Source of the DNA: an uncultured Devosia sp.
GTDB taxonomy: Bacteria > Pseudomonadota > Alphaproteobacteria > Rhizobiales > Devosiaceae
Direction: 5' to 3'
Assembly: GCA_946480655.1 (NCBI GenBank)
Contig: CAMLKN010000009.1
Coordinates: 1-21,200, forward strand
Length of the DNA: 21,200 bases
In this document: piece by piece, positions 6,867-15,381 of the stretch
How the letters are laid out: every line of letters begins with the position of its first letter
How positions within the stretch are numbered: position 1 is the stretch's first letter
Position numbers and translations under genes: made by a program
Notes under the pieces: model-generated
What the model was told of the DNA's origin: nothing
Seen by the model: only the letters and a program-made list of their open reading frames with translations
The model's database searches: none

Positions 6867-8510
6867 CTAGTTGCTGGCGACGACGAGCGGCGCCGACAGG
6901 GTGAAGCGATCGTGGACCGGCACGGGATCGGCATCGCCAATGCCCTTGACCAGGACGTGGCGGCCCATTTCCGGGGTCGGGTCAAAATCGGCCTCGTCGT
7001 GATCGAAGATCACGGCATAGCGGGAGGATGTCAGGGCAGCCGGGTCGATGAAGATGTCGGCCACATGTTCGAGGTCGGGGGCCACCAGATCGGGCTTGCG
7101 CATGGCATCGGGGCCGGGACGGCCGGCGACATGCTGGGCCAGGGCCTCGGCCAGCGGCGTTGCCTCCACGGCATCGGTGGCGCCGAACGTGCTGTCGAAC
7201 AGGCCCATCAGCGGATTGGTTCCGCCGCCCAGCGAGGCCGTGCGCAGGCCGGTGGCGGCAGTCAGCGGCGGCAGGATGGGCAGGCGCGTAGCCGGGCTCG
7301 GCGGCGTGCCGGTGCTGGCCGTGGTGCTGCCCTGGATGATCATCTCCAACGCCCGCTGCGCACCAGGTTCCGGCGTCGGCGCGGCAGCATAGGCGGTGAG
7401 GATGTCGGAGGGCGGATCGGTCATGATGACGCGCGGCGTCGGCATGGTCGGCGCCGTCAACGCCGCGAGGGCAGTCACGGCATTTTCGGCGCGCAGGTCG
7501 GGCGGCATGCTCACCGGCATGGCTACGGCGACCGTGGTCAGTTCGCCCTCGGTCAGCGGTGCGCTGCCGGTGGTGGAGAAGGGAATTGTGGTGTCGGTCA
7601 GAGAAGCGACCTGCATGTCGGCGCCACCAAGGTCTGCCGGGCGCGCTACGGGCATGACCGGGGCAATCGGGCCGGTGCGCTGCGGCGTCAGCGCGGCGGT
7701 CTGAACCTGCGCCGCGGGTGCGGCCCCGGCAGCGGGTTGGTCATTGCCGCCGAACAGGACATCCATGAGAGTGCGGCCGCTGCCGCCCCCACTATCGGCA
7801 ACGGCCGTACCGGAGCTGGAGCCGTTGCAGGGATAGGCATGGCAGCGTTTCCATTCGGCCAGGGCGACCTGATAGCCCTGCTGCGACAGCGGCTTGCCAT
7901 CGGTGGGCAAGTGCATGGTCTTGCCGTCCGGGAAGATTTCCTGGAGCTGGGCGCGAGTCATGCGCGGCCAGGCGCGGACCGAGCCGGTATCGAGATGCAC
8001 GAACGGGCTGCCCGACGTCGGATAGTAGCCGACACCGCCCACCTGCTTCTTCATCGCGGCGGCGCGCAGGCGCGTCAGCGGAACGCCGGGGATGAAGAAA
8101 TCCATGGCCGTGCCGCGCATATGCTGGGAATTATCGGCAACGCCCGAGGATTTGGAGGCCAGCATGGCATTGGTGGCGGGGGAGCGATAGGCGGAGACGA
8201 TGTGGATCGGCTGGGTCGCCCCGACCTCCTGATAGACTTCCCAGACCAAGTCGAAGAGGCGCGGGTCCATCCTGGTGGGCTCGTTGCGGCGCCAGTCCCG
8301 CAGGAACTGGTTGAGCTCATTGAGGCCCGACTGGACATATTGCCCATTGCGCTTGAAGACGATGCGCGCCGTTTCCTGTGTATGGGTGTAATAGAGGTAG
8401 AGCGCGCGTTCGGACGCCGCCTGTGCGGGCGCCGCCGGCAGAAGTGCGGACAAGACCAGAACCGCAGCAGCCAGCAGCCGCGCGGTGCGCCCCCAATTGA
8501 TCAACCCCAT
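6867..8510 (-). CDS. Secreted DUF882/M15 murein endopeptidase-like protein (YcbK/MepK-like) with long C-terminal extension
   Basis: Predicted periplasmic zinc peptidase of 547 residues. A signal peptide covers residues 1-31 (core LLAAAVLVLSALLPAA, cleavage after AQA). The M15-type domain follows at about 35-200: SAYRSPATN, the HxxxxxxD zinc motif SQHMRGTAMDF (His130, Asp137) and the second His in FVHLDTG (His172). E. coli MepK, the characterised member, cleaves 3-3 cross-links in peptidoglycan. The family domain normally fills a protein of about 180 residues; here more than 300 residues follow. These are Ala/Pro/Thr-rich and probably disordered to about residue 475, and end in a less repetitive segment containing LVAPDLEHVADIFIDP and YAVIFDHDEADFDP. 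The L,D-transpeptidase that makes 3-3 links lies just upstream on the same strand, as in E. coli. A GTG at 8519 is an alternative start. Confidence 0.9.
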   Translation of the reverse strand: MGLINWGRTARLLAAAVLVLSALLPAAPAQAASERALYLYYTHTQETARIVFKRNGQYVQSGLNELNQFLRDWRRNEPTRMDPRLFDLVWEVYQEVGATQPIHIVSAYRSPATNAMLASKSSGVADNSQHMRGTAMDFFIPGVPLTRLRAAAMKKQVGGVGYYPTSGSPFVHLDTGSVRAWPRMTRAQLQEIFPDGKTMHLPTDGKPLSQQGYQVALAEWKRCHAYPCNGSSSGTAVADSGGGSGRTLMDVLFGGNDQPAAGAAPAAQVQTAALTPQRTGPIAPVMPVARPADLGGADMQVASLTDTTIPFSTTGSAPLTEGELTTVAVAMPVSMPPDLRAENAVTALAALTAPTMPTPRVIMTDPPSDILTAYAAAPTPEPGAQRALEMIIQGSTTASTGTPPSPATRLPILPPLTAATGLRTASLGGGTNPLMGLFDSTFGATDAVEATPLAEALAQHVAGRPGPDAMRKPDLVAPDLEHVADIFIDPAALTSSRYAVIFDHDEADFDPTPEMGRHVLVKGIGDADPVPVHDRFTLSAPLVVASN

Positions 8511-8558
8511 AACCGTCACGCCAAACTCTGCCCGGTGGTTTCGTCAGATAATGGTGGA

Positions 8559-8610
8559 CGTTAGCGCCCAAATCGCACGAATTGATTAACGCTAACCAGT
8601 TGTGAACTGG
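8559..8610. promoter_or_regulatory. Inverted repeats upstream of the M15 peptidase gene
   Basis: Two dyads lie in the leader or promoter region of the peptidase gene. GTTAGCG (8560-8566) is complementary to CGCTAAC (8590-8596), and immediately next to it CCAGTT-GTG-AACTGG (8596-8610) is a perfect 15-base palindrome. They may be binding sites for a regulator or parts of an mRNA leader. No regulator can be named. Confidence 0.4.
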
Positions 8611-8637
8611 CCTGCGGCCCCTCACAGGACTGTTATT

Positions 8638-8695
8638 AAGGGCAAAAGCAGGCGCAACCAAGGCGAAAATGTAAACGCCGCCTTAACGCGCCTGC
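8638..8695 (-). terminator. Intrinsic terminator of the L,D-transpeptidase gene
   Basis: Read on the minus strand, GCAGGCGC (8695-8688) pairs with GCGCCTGC (8655-8648), enclosing a second stem AAGGCG/CGCCTT. The structure is followed directly by TTTTGCCCTT. It begins 20 bases after the transpeptidase stop codon, so the downstream peptidase gene probably depends on its own promoter or on read-through. Confidence 0.65.
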
Positions 8696-8714
8696 CTTGT
8701 CAGCGCTCTGCCGA

Positions 8715-10412
8715 TCAGGGCGACAGTTCTTCGGGCGCCGTTTCGGCCTCGGCAACGATGGCCGGTTCGGGCTCCGTATCGAGCCCCATGGCGGCGATCA
8801 GCTTTTCGTGGTGGCCATAGACGTCGCCAAAGGAGCGGATGGTGCCGTCTTCATCCACGCGCAGGGTGAAATAGGCCAGATGCACCGGAATCTGCTTTTC
8901 CGGGTTCACCCAACGCTCGGAGGGGCCGAACATGGCCTCGAGCGAGGCGCGCGAGATATTGGGCTCGTTGGCCATCAGCGCATCGGCAAATTCCATCGGG
9001 TTCTGCACGCGCACGCAGCCATGGCTGAAAGCGCGATAGGAGCGCGAGAACAGCGACTTGGACGGCGTGTCGTGGAGATAGACGTCGTGCTTGTTGGGGA
9101 AGAGAAACTTGATCTGCCCCAGGGCATTGCCGGCGCCGGGGCGCTGGCGGACGCGGAACGGGAAGTTGGACGAGGAAACCTGGCTCCAGTCCACCGACCA
9201 GGGGCTGATGGGCGAGCCATTGTAGAGCAGGTCCATGTTGTGGCTGTCGGTATAGCCCGGATTGGCCAGCACGGCGGGGGCGATTTCGCCCCGCAGAATG
9301 GAGGAGGGGACGTTCCAGTAGGGGTTGACCACCAGATGGCGGATATTGTCCGAGAAGATCGGCGTCTGGTTCTTGGTGGTGCCGACGACGACGCGGGTGG
9401 TGTATTCGGGCTGGCCGTTGCGCTCGATCCAGAGGCGGAATTCGGGAATGTTGACGAAGACGCGGAAGTCGCCCAGGTCGGAGGGCATCCAGCGCCAGCG
9501 CTCCATATTGGCGATGATGTCCTCGCGCCGCGTGGCCGTGCCACCATTGAGCGCAGCCACCGTAGCCGGTCCGATGATGCCGTCGACTTCCAGCCCCTGG
9601 CCTTCCTGGAAGGCCTTGATCGCATCGACCGTCAGCTCGTCATAGAGCTGCGACGTCGACGCGGCCAGTTCCAGCCGGGCGCGGATGGCAGGCAGGCGCG
9701 CGTCTGAATTGCCCGGGCGCAGCACAGGCCCATCGCCGATCGGGGTCGGGCGGGCGGCGCTCGATTGCTCGAAGGTGGCGAGCGCGGCCTTGAGAGCGAG
9801 GAATTCGGGATGCTTGGGCTCGAGCCTGGCGAGGATGGCGGCGGGATCGTTGCTCCCGGCCAGTTGCTCGAGCAGGGCCGCCTCGTCGATGGGCTTGGGC
9901 GTGATATCGAGCAGCCTGCTGATCGACTGCGGATCGATGCGACCGTTATGCAGGTGGTTGGCATAGCGCATGGTTGCCGCCGAGAAGGCGGTTTCGAGCG
10001 TTGCCAGGGCAATGCCGTCGCCGGCGAGCTTGTCCCGGGCGATGGATGGCGTCAGGTAGTCGGAAGGGTCGAGCCCTTCGGCCTCGGCATTTTCGAACAG
10101 GGTGATGATCTTGGCGGCGGCGGGCGAAAAGACCACCTTGCCGGCGCTGTCCTCGGTCAGCCAGATGGGTTCGAAATGGCGCTCGCCATAAAGGAAGTAG
10201 AGGCGCTGCGCTTCCGCATGGGCTGCCGTATCCGGCCGGGCGCCGTAATAGGCGGCCGACAGGCCGGCCTTGATGGTGCGTGCCAGTTCCGTCTGGGGCG
10301 GGGCGATGACGATCCGGCTGACCTCGACGCTCGCCACCTGCTGGGCAAGGGCGGGTGCCACCGGGATGGCGGCGGCGAGAATGGCGACCAGACTGACCAG
10401 AACCTTGTGCAT
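8715..10412 (-). CDS. L,D-transpeptidase, YcbB/LdtD type
   Basis: Predicted periplasmic murein cross-linking enzyme of 565 residues. Residues 1-23 are a signal peptide (MHKVLVSLVAILAAAIPVAP, ending ALA). The N-terminal half is the scaffold domain of large YcbB-type enzymes; a peptidoglycan-binding repeat follows with ELTVDAIKAFQEGQGLEVDG; then a YkuD catalytic domain with VYLHDTPSKSLFS and the SHGCVRV signature, Cys466 being the nucleophile. Such enzymes join two meso-diaminopimelate residues (3-3 links), a bond common in Rhizobiales cell walls. The start is one of two adjacent ATGs; the one at 10412 is five bases from AGGAG and is preferred to the one at 10415. The M15 peptidase downstream is the expected opposing hydrolase. 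Confidence 0.94.
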   Translation of the reverse strand: MHKVLVSLVAILAAAIPVAPALAQQVASVEVSRIVIAPPQTELARTIKAGLSAAYYGARPDTAAHAEAQRLYFLYGERHFEPIWLTEDSAGKVVFSPAAAKIITLFENAEAEGLDPSDYLTPSIARDKLAGDGIALATLETAFSAATMRYANHLHNGRIDPQSISRLLDITPKPIDEAALLEQLAGSNDPAAILARLEPKHPEFLALKAALATFEQSSAARPTPIGDGPVLRPGNSDARLPAIRARLELAASTSQLYDELTVDAIKAFQEGQGLEVDGIIGPATVAALNGGTATRREDIIANMERWRWMPSDLGDFRVFVNIPEFRLWIERNGQPEYTTRVVVGTTKNQTPIFSDNIRHLVVNPYWNVPSSILRGEIAPAVLANPGYTDSHNMDLLYNGSPISPWSVDWSQVSSSNFPFRVRQRPGAGNALGQIKFLFPNKHDVYLHDTPSKSLFSRSYRAFSHGCVRVQNPMEFADALMANEPNISRASLEAMFGPSERWVNPEKQIPVHLAYFTLRVDEDGTIRSFGDVYGHHEKLIAAMGLDTEPEPAIVAEAETAPEELSP

Positions 10413-10559
10413 CATTGCTCCTGACGGCGTAACGCTAGGACGCAGGACAAGCCGAATCCGGCCCATCCAGGCCCGCCGCTGGGATTCTCAATACTCTGCA
10501 AACCTTAACGGGAGCAATCGCTCGCAACTTCGTGAAATCGCGCTGTGGCAAGGCTGCAA

Positions 10560-10577
10560 CGCCCGCTGGAACGGGCG
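10560..10577 (-). terminator. Hairpin after the outer-membrane protein gene
   Basis: CGCCCG (10560-10565) pairs with CGGGCG (10572-10577) around a six-base loop, 16 bases beyond the stop of the minus-strand outer membrane protein gene. The minus-strand sequence that follows is only weakly T-rich (TTGCAGCCTTG), so this is a plausible but weak intrinsic terminator. Confidence 0.4.
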
Positions 10578-10592
10578 CCGCGCATGCCCCGG

Positions 10593-11267
10593 TCAGAACT
10601 TGTAGTTGACGCCGGCGCGGATCACCGAGAAGCGCTGGGTGATGTTGCGGTTCCCCACCGTCGGCAGGCCGTTATAGGCCTGGGAGCCGAGGTCGACATA
10701 GAGATACTCGGCCTTGAACGAGAGATTGGCGGTGGCCTGCGCTTCGAGGCCGACGCCGGCCGTCCAGCCGACATGGTTGGCCGATTGCGAGGTGATGACG
10801 CCGGTGGTTTCCTGCGCGGTGCCGCGGCCATAGGCAAGGCCGAACGTGGCATAGGGCATGACTTGGCCAACGGGCACGCCGGCGCGGGCGCGCAGCGTAC
10901 CGAAAAGGTCGGTCTTGGCCTCGAACGTGCCCCCGGCAATGGGTTCACGGTAGCCGATATTGGCCCATTGCAGGTCCGCTTCACCACCCAGCACGAAACC
11001 GCCCAGATCCAGGTTGTAGCCGGCCTGGCCGCCCAGGGTCCAGCCGGAGGCGTTGTTGTCGGTGACCCCGCCCGGCAGGGCCGGGCTGTTGACCGTCGTG
11101 CCCCAGCCATAGCCGCCGCTGATGCCGGCATAAAAGCCGGTCCATTGCGTGGCGCTGGTCGGCGAATAGATGGGCGAGGATGTGTTGCCGCCCCAGCCGA
11201 GATCTGCGGCCTGCACGGGAAGGCAAGCCAGCACCAGGGCGGACAGCGCAATACCTGAGAGTCTCAT
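10593..11267 (-). CDS. Outer-membrane beta-barrel protein (Omp25/RopB-like)
   Basis: Predicted outer-membrane protein of 224 residues. A signal peptide ends near PVQA-ADLGWGG. The mature protein has alternating hydrophobic and polar strands typical of eight-stranded barrels: WTGFYAGISGGYGWG, WTLGGQAGYNLDLGGFVLGG, a strand with LRARAGVPVGQVMPYATFGLAYG, WTAGVGLEAQATANLSFKAE and a final strand RFSVIRAGVNYKF. The terminal Phe is the recognition signal for the barrel assembly machinery. The opening WTGFYAGISGGYGWG is characteristic of the Brucella Omp25/Omp31 and Rhizobium RopB family. Two consecutive ATGs are present; 11267 is five bases from GAGG and 11270 is the alternative. The gene follows the sigma-54 activator on the same strand after 103 bases holding a CtrA-like box and a ten-base direct repeat. 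Confidence 0.9.
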   Translation of the reverse strand: MRLSGIALSALVLACLPVQAADLGWGGNTSSPIYSPTSATQWTGFYAGISGGYGWGTTVNSPALPGGVTDNNASGWTLGGQAGYNLDLGGFVLGGEADLQWANIGYREPIAGGTFEAKTDLFGTLRARAGVPVGQVMPYATFGLAYGRGTAQETTGVITSQSANHVGWTAGVGLEAQATANLSFKAEYLYVDLGSQAYNGLPTVGNRNITQRFSVIRAGVNYKF

Positions 11268-11290
11268 CATGGCCTCGTGGTTAGTTTCGA

Positions 11291-11310
11291 GGCGCAAATT
11301 GGCGCTAATC
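11291..11310. repeat. Tandem ten-base repeat GGCGCWAATY in the omp leader
   Basis: GGCGCAAATT (11291-11300) is followed directly by GGCGCTAATC (11301-11310). Two head-to-tail copies with a ten-base period, 24-43 bases before the start of the outer membrane protein gene, are the spacing used by many dimeric response regulators. Binding is inferred only. Confidence 0.4.
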
Positions 11311-11312
11311 CG

Positions 11313-11327
11313 TTAATGGTTGGGTAA
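11313..11327 (-). promoter_or_regulatory. CtrA-like box upstream of the omp gene
   Basis: Read on the minus strand the bases are TTAC-N7-TTAA followed by C, one mismatch from the alphaproteobacterial CtrA consensus TTAA-N7-TTAAC. It lies 46-60 bases upstream of the start codon. The cell-cycle regulator CtrA controls outer membrane and envelope genes in related bacteria. One mismatch in a short motif leaves real room for chance. Confidence 0.4.
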
Positions 11328-11370
11328 GGAACAGGGTTAACGCAGGGGTTTCCCGTTCACATTTGCCGGG

Positions 11371-12855
<1,485 letters not shown>

Positions 12856-12928
12856 CTTCACCCCAAGGTCTCGTCTGCCGGCACGAATCGAGCTGTGCCG
12901 TTTTGGGAAAGACGATGCCGCCGGCTCC

Positions 12929-12943
12929 TTAAGAGGATGTTAA
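12929..12943. promoter_or_regulatory. CtrA-type box TTAA-N7-TTAA upstream of the sigma-54 activator
   Basis: The bases are TTAA (12929-12932), seven bases, TTAA (12940-12943), 74 bases before the activator start. The core matches the CtrA consensus TTAA-N7-TTAAC except for the final C. TTAA is rare in DNA this rich in GC, so a properly spaced pair in an intergenic region is notable. Confidence 0.5.
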
Positions 12944-12974
12944 GCCTAGAGAATTTTGGGTGCACCGAGGTAGT

Positions 12975-13010
12975 GAAAATGAAAGAGGGCCGCGGCTTAT
13001 GCCGTGACCC
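12975..13010 (-). terminator. Intrinsic terminator of the minus-strand DUF465 gene
   Basis: On the minus strand GGGTCACGGC (13010-13001), loop ATAA, then GCCGCGGCCC (12996-12987) forms a ten-base stem with one wobble and one mismatch. It is followed by TCTTTCATTTTC. It lies 35 bases after the DUF465 stop codon. Confidence 0.6.
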
Positions 13011-13044
13011 CCCAGAGCGTTCTCAACGATTTCTGTTTGCTGCC

Positions 13045-13221
13045 TTATTGCCGCGTGGCGCCCTGGAGCTTGAAAAGTTCGTCCTTCACTTCGAGTTTCT
13101 TACGCTTCAGCGCTGCCACCATCAGGTCGTCGGAGAGCCGATTTTGGGACTCGGTCTGGATCATCCGATCCAGTTCCTGATGGCGCCGTTCCAGCGCCGC
13201 GATGTGGCCTTCAGTCGTCAT
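13045..13221 (-). CDS. DUF465 (YdcH-like) small protein, copy A
   Basis: A 58-residue, highly charged protein predicted to be a helical hairpin: a first helix with HIAALERRHQELDRMIQ and a second with the family signature LKRKKLEVKDELFKLQ. No signal peptide or membrane segment. DUF465 proteins are common in Alphaproteobacteria and have no established function. The ATG at 13221 has AAGGAG six bases upstream, a strong site, so the longer frame starting at 13260 is rejected. It is transcribed divergently from a second DUF465 gene 152 bases away and ends in an intrinsic terminator. Confidence 0.88.
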   Translation of the reverse strand: MTTEGHIAALERRHQELDRMIQTESQNRLSDDLMVAALKRKKLEVKDELFKLQGATRQ

Positions 13222-13373
13222 AACAACTCCTTTCAGCGTGTTGGACAAAGGCATCGTCACAAATATTTCATGCTTTGTCGACGCCGTTTCGGAGGCCCCT
13301 GAAATTCAGATGCAAAACTCTCCGTGATCGGTTAACCAAGGGTGTGACCCAAGCCTATCGATGCTGGTAACCC

Positions 13374-13589
13374 ATGCTGCAACTGAGCAAGGAACAGGAA
13401 GCCCAACTGGGGTTGGAACTGGCGACAAAACGCCAGGAACACTCGGATTTGGACGCTGCCATCCATACGCTGAGCCAGTCGCAGATGGCCGACCGGATGC
13501 TCATCCAGCGGCTCAAGAAGCGCAAGCTGGCGCTCAAGGACCGTATCGTCCAGCTCGAGAATATTCTTCTGCCCGACATCATCGCCTGA
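13374..13589 (+). CDS. DUF465 (YdcH-like) small protein, copy B
   Basis: A 71-residue helical, charged protein with the same C-terminal signature as its divergent neighbour: LIQRLKKRKLALKDRIVQLE compares with LKRKKLEVKDELFKLQ in copy A. The N-terminal helix (QEAQLGLELATKRQEH) differs strongly, so the two are old paralogues and not a recent duplication. The ribosome binding site before the ATG at 13374 is poor. purE follows 74 bases after the stop on the same strand and may be read through from here, but purE has its own strong ribosome binding site. Function unknown. Confidence 0.83.
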   Translation: MLQLSKEQEAQLGLELATKRQEHSDLDAAIHTLSQSQMADRMLIQRLKKRKLALKDRIVQLENILLPDIIA

Positions 13590-13663
13590 GCGTTCCGCCG
13601 CCTTGAGTTGTGGCAGGATTTGGGCTAATTGCGCGCTTTGCGGAGCGGCACGGGGGAATCGCC

Positions 13664-14155
13664 ATGCTCAAGCCACCGGTCGCCATTGTCATGGGCAGCC
13701 AATCGGACTGGCCCACAATGCGGCTGGCCGCCGAAACCCTCGAAAGTCTCGAAGTCGAATATGAGGCGCGCATCGTTTCGGCGCATCGCACGCCCGAGCG
13801 CATGGTGGACTTTGCCACCAATGCCCGCGCCGAGGGCGTCAAGGTCATCATTGCCGGGGCCGGCGGGGCGGCGCATCTGCCCGGCATGATTGCCTCCATG
13901 ACCACACTGCCGGTCTTCGGCGTGCCGGTGCGTTCCAAGGCGCTCAACGGCCTCGACAGCCTCTACTCCATCGTGCAGATGCCCGGCGGCATTCCGGTCG
14001 GCACGCTGGCCATCGGCGAGCCCGGCGCCATCAATGCGGCGCTGCTGGCGGCATCCGTGCTGGCCCTCAGCGACGATGACCTGGCCGAACGCCTGGAGGC
14101 TCACCGCGCCCGCCAGACCCAGTCCGTGCCCCAGTTTCCGTCCGACCTCGAGTAG
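13664..14155 (+). CDS. purE: N5-carboxyaminoimidazole ribonucleotide mutase
   Basis: Purine biosynthesis enzyme that moves the carboxyl group of N5-CAIR to give CAIR. It has 163 residues, the usual class I PurE size. Seen: [12 protein letters not shown] near the N-terminus (phosphate binding), the SAHRTPERM motif with catalytic His41, the [11 protein letters not shown] loop and the [20 protein letters not shown] segment. The ATG at 13664 has GGGGGA seven bases upstream; an upstream in-frame start at 13610 has no such support and adds a non-conserved leader. The stop TAG shares its last base with the GTG start of purK, so the two are translationally coupled. Presence of purK confirms the two-step N5-CAIR route. 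Confidence 0.97.
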   Translation: MLKPPVAIVMGSQSDWPTMRLAAETLESLEVEYEARIVSAHRTPERMVDFATNARAEGVKVIIAGAGGAAHLPGMIASMTTLPVFGVPVRSKALNGLDSLYSIVQMPGGIPVGTLAIGEPGAINAALLAASVLALSDDDLAERLEAHRARQTQSVPQFPSDLE

Positions 14156-15255
14156 TGCCTTTGACCGAAGAAACCACCATCCTCGCCCCTGGCGCCACCA
14201 TCGGCATTCTGGGCGGGGGGCAATTGGGGCGCATGCTGGCGCTGGCTGCGGCAAAGCTTGGGCTCAAGAGCCACATCTATTGCCCGGATCCGCAGAGCCC
14301 GGCCTTCGACGTGACGCCCCTGAAGACCGTGGCGGCCTATGACGATGTCGAGGCCCTCAAAGCCTTCGCGGCCGAGGTCGATGTCGTCACCTATGAGTTC
14401 GAGAACGTTCCGGCCGCGACCGCCCAAGTGCTGTCTGGATTGAAGCCGCTGCGGCCCGGCGCCAATGCGTTGGCCATTTCGCAGGATCGGCTGCTGGAAA
14501 AGGGCTTCCTCGCCTCCAAGAATATTCCGGTGGCGCCCTATCGCGCTGTTCATAGCCTCGACGACCTCAACAAGGCCGTGGCCGAACTTGGCCTGCCGGC
14601 CGTGCTCAAAACCACACGCCTCGGTTATGACGGCAAGGGCCAGCGGGTGTTGCGCGAACCCGGTGACGCCGAGGCGGCCTTCAATGAACTGAAACCGCAT
14701 CCGCTGGTGCTCGAAGGCTTCGTGCCCTTCGAGAAGGAAATTTCGGTGGTCGTGGCGCGCGGGCTCGATGGCACGGTGCGCGCGTTCGATGCCGCCGAAA
14801 ACGTGCATCGCCACCATATTCTTTATACCTCGACCGTGCCCGCCAATGTCCCGCCGGGCGTCGAAAAGCACGCCGCCATGCTGGCCAAGGTCATCGTCGT
14901 GGCGCTCGATTATGTGGGCGTGCTGGGCGTCGAATTCTTCGTTGTGGGCGGCGAAAGACCCTCGCTCCTGGTCAACGAGATCGCGCCGCGCGTGCACAAT
15001 TCCGGACACTGGACCGAGGCAGTTTGCCTCACGGACCAGTTCGAGCAGCATATCCGCGCCATTGCCGGCTGGCCGCTGGGCGACCCAAGGCGCATGGCCG
15101 ATGTGGTGATGCAGAACCTTGTCGGCGACGAGGTCGACATTGTCCCCAACGGGCTCGATGGCGATACCCAGCCGCATCTTTACGGCAAGGCTGAAGCGCG
15201 GCCGGGCCGCAAGATGGGGCATGTTAATCGGATCACTCGATCTGGGCCAAACTAG
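14155..15255 (+). CDS. purK: N5-carboxyaminoimidazole ribonucleotide synthase
   Basis: ATP-grasp enzyme that carboxylates AIR with ATP and bicarbonate to give N5-CAIR, the substrate of PurE. It has 366 residues. Seen: the N-terminal glycine-rich loop IGILGGGQLGRMLALAA, TYEFENVPA, the ATP-grasp core KTTRLGYDGKGQ, LVLEGFVPFEKEISVVVAR and the metal-binding VNEIAPRVHNSGHWT. The GTG start at 14155 overlaps the purE stop (TAGTG); an in-frame TTG at 14161 is possible. Its stop codon abuts a RIME-like repeat that probably contributes to 3'-end formation. The gene is complete and shows nothing odd. Confidence 0.96.
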   Translation: MPLTEETTILAPGATIGILGGGQLGRMLALAAAKLGLKSHIYCPDPQSPAFDVTPLKTVAAYDDVEALKAFAAEVDVVTYEFENVPAATAQVLSGLKPLRPGANALAISQDRLLEKGFLASKNIPVAPYRAVHSLDDLNKAVAELGLPAVLKTTRLGYDGKGQRVLREPGDAEAAFNELKPHPLVLEGFVPFEKEISVVVARGLDGTVRAFDAAENVHRHHILYTSTVPANVPPGVEKHAAMLAKVIVVALDYVGVLGVEFFVVGGERPSLLVNEIAPRVHNSGHWTEAVCLTDQFEQHIRAIAGWPLGDPRRMADVVMQNLVGDEVDIVPNGLDGDTQPHLYGKAEARPGRKMGHVNRITRSGPN

Positions 15256-15381
15256 CCTCCCCCTCATCCGGCGCTGCGCGCCACCTTCTCCCCGATGGGG
15301 AGAAGAATAGAAGAGAGCTCGGCGCGAATTCCTCTCCCCATCGGGGAGAGGTGGCCCGGCATGGCCGGGTCGGTGAGGGGG
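15256..15381. repeat. RIME-like intergenic mosaic element (two inverted palindromic halves)
   Basis: The 126-base gap between convergent purK and the hydrolase gene is one composite inverted repeat. Outer arms are CCCCCTCA (15259-15266) and TGAGGGGG (15374-15381). Inside lie two hairpins, CTTCTCCCC-GAT-GGGGAGAAG (15285-15305) and CCTCTCCCC-ATC-GGGGAGAGG (15331-15351). The left half resembles the reverse complement of the right half, apart from a diverged stretch near the outside. Size, two palindromes and core sequence fit the Rhizobium-specific intergenic mosaic element RIME described in rhizobia. It likely acts as a two-way transcript end. The name rests on recall of that family, not on an alignment. 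Confidence 0.75.

Noticed and set aside
6729..8564. A 611-codon plus-strand open frame
   Set aside because: It lies antisense to the M15 peptidase gene, which has a signal peptide, catalytic motifs and a normal family match. The plus-strand translation is low-complexity Gly/Arg/His-rich, as expected of antisense frames in GC-rich DNA.
8697..9707. A 336-codon plus-strand open frame
   Set aside because: It is antisense to the L,D-transpeptidase catalytic half and has no coherent domain.
14101..15267. A 388-codon minus-strand open frame
   Set aside because: It is antisense to purK, whose ATP-grasp motifs are intact.
15256..15381. CRISPR-like array
   Set aside because: There are only two related units, in inverted and not direct orientation, with no spacer pattern and no cas genes.
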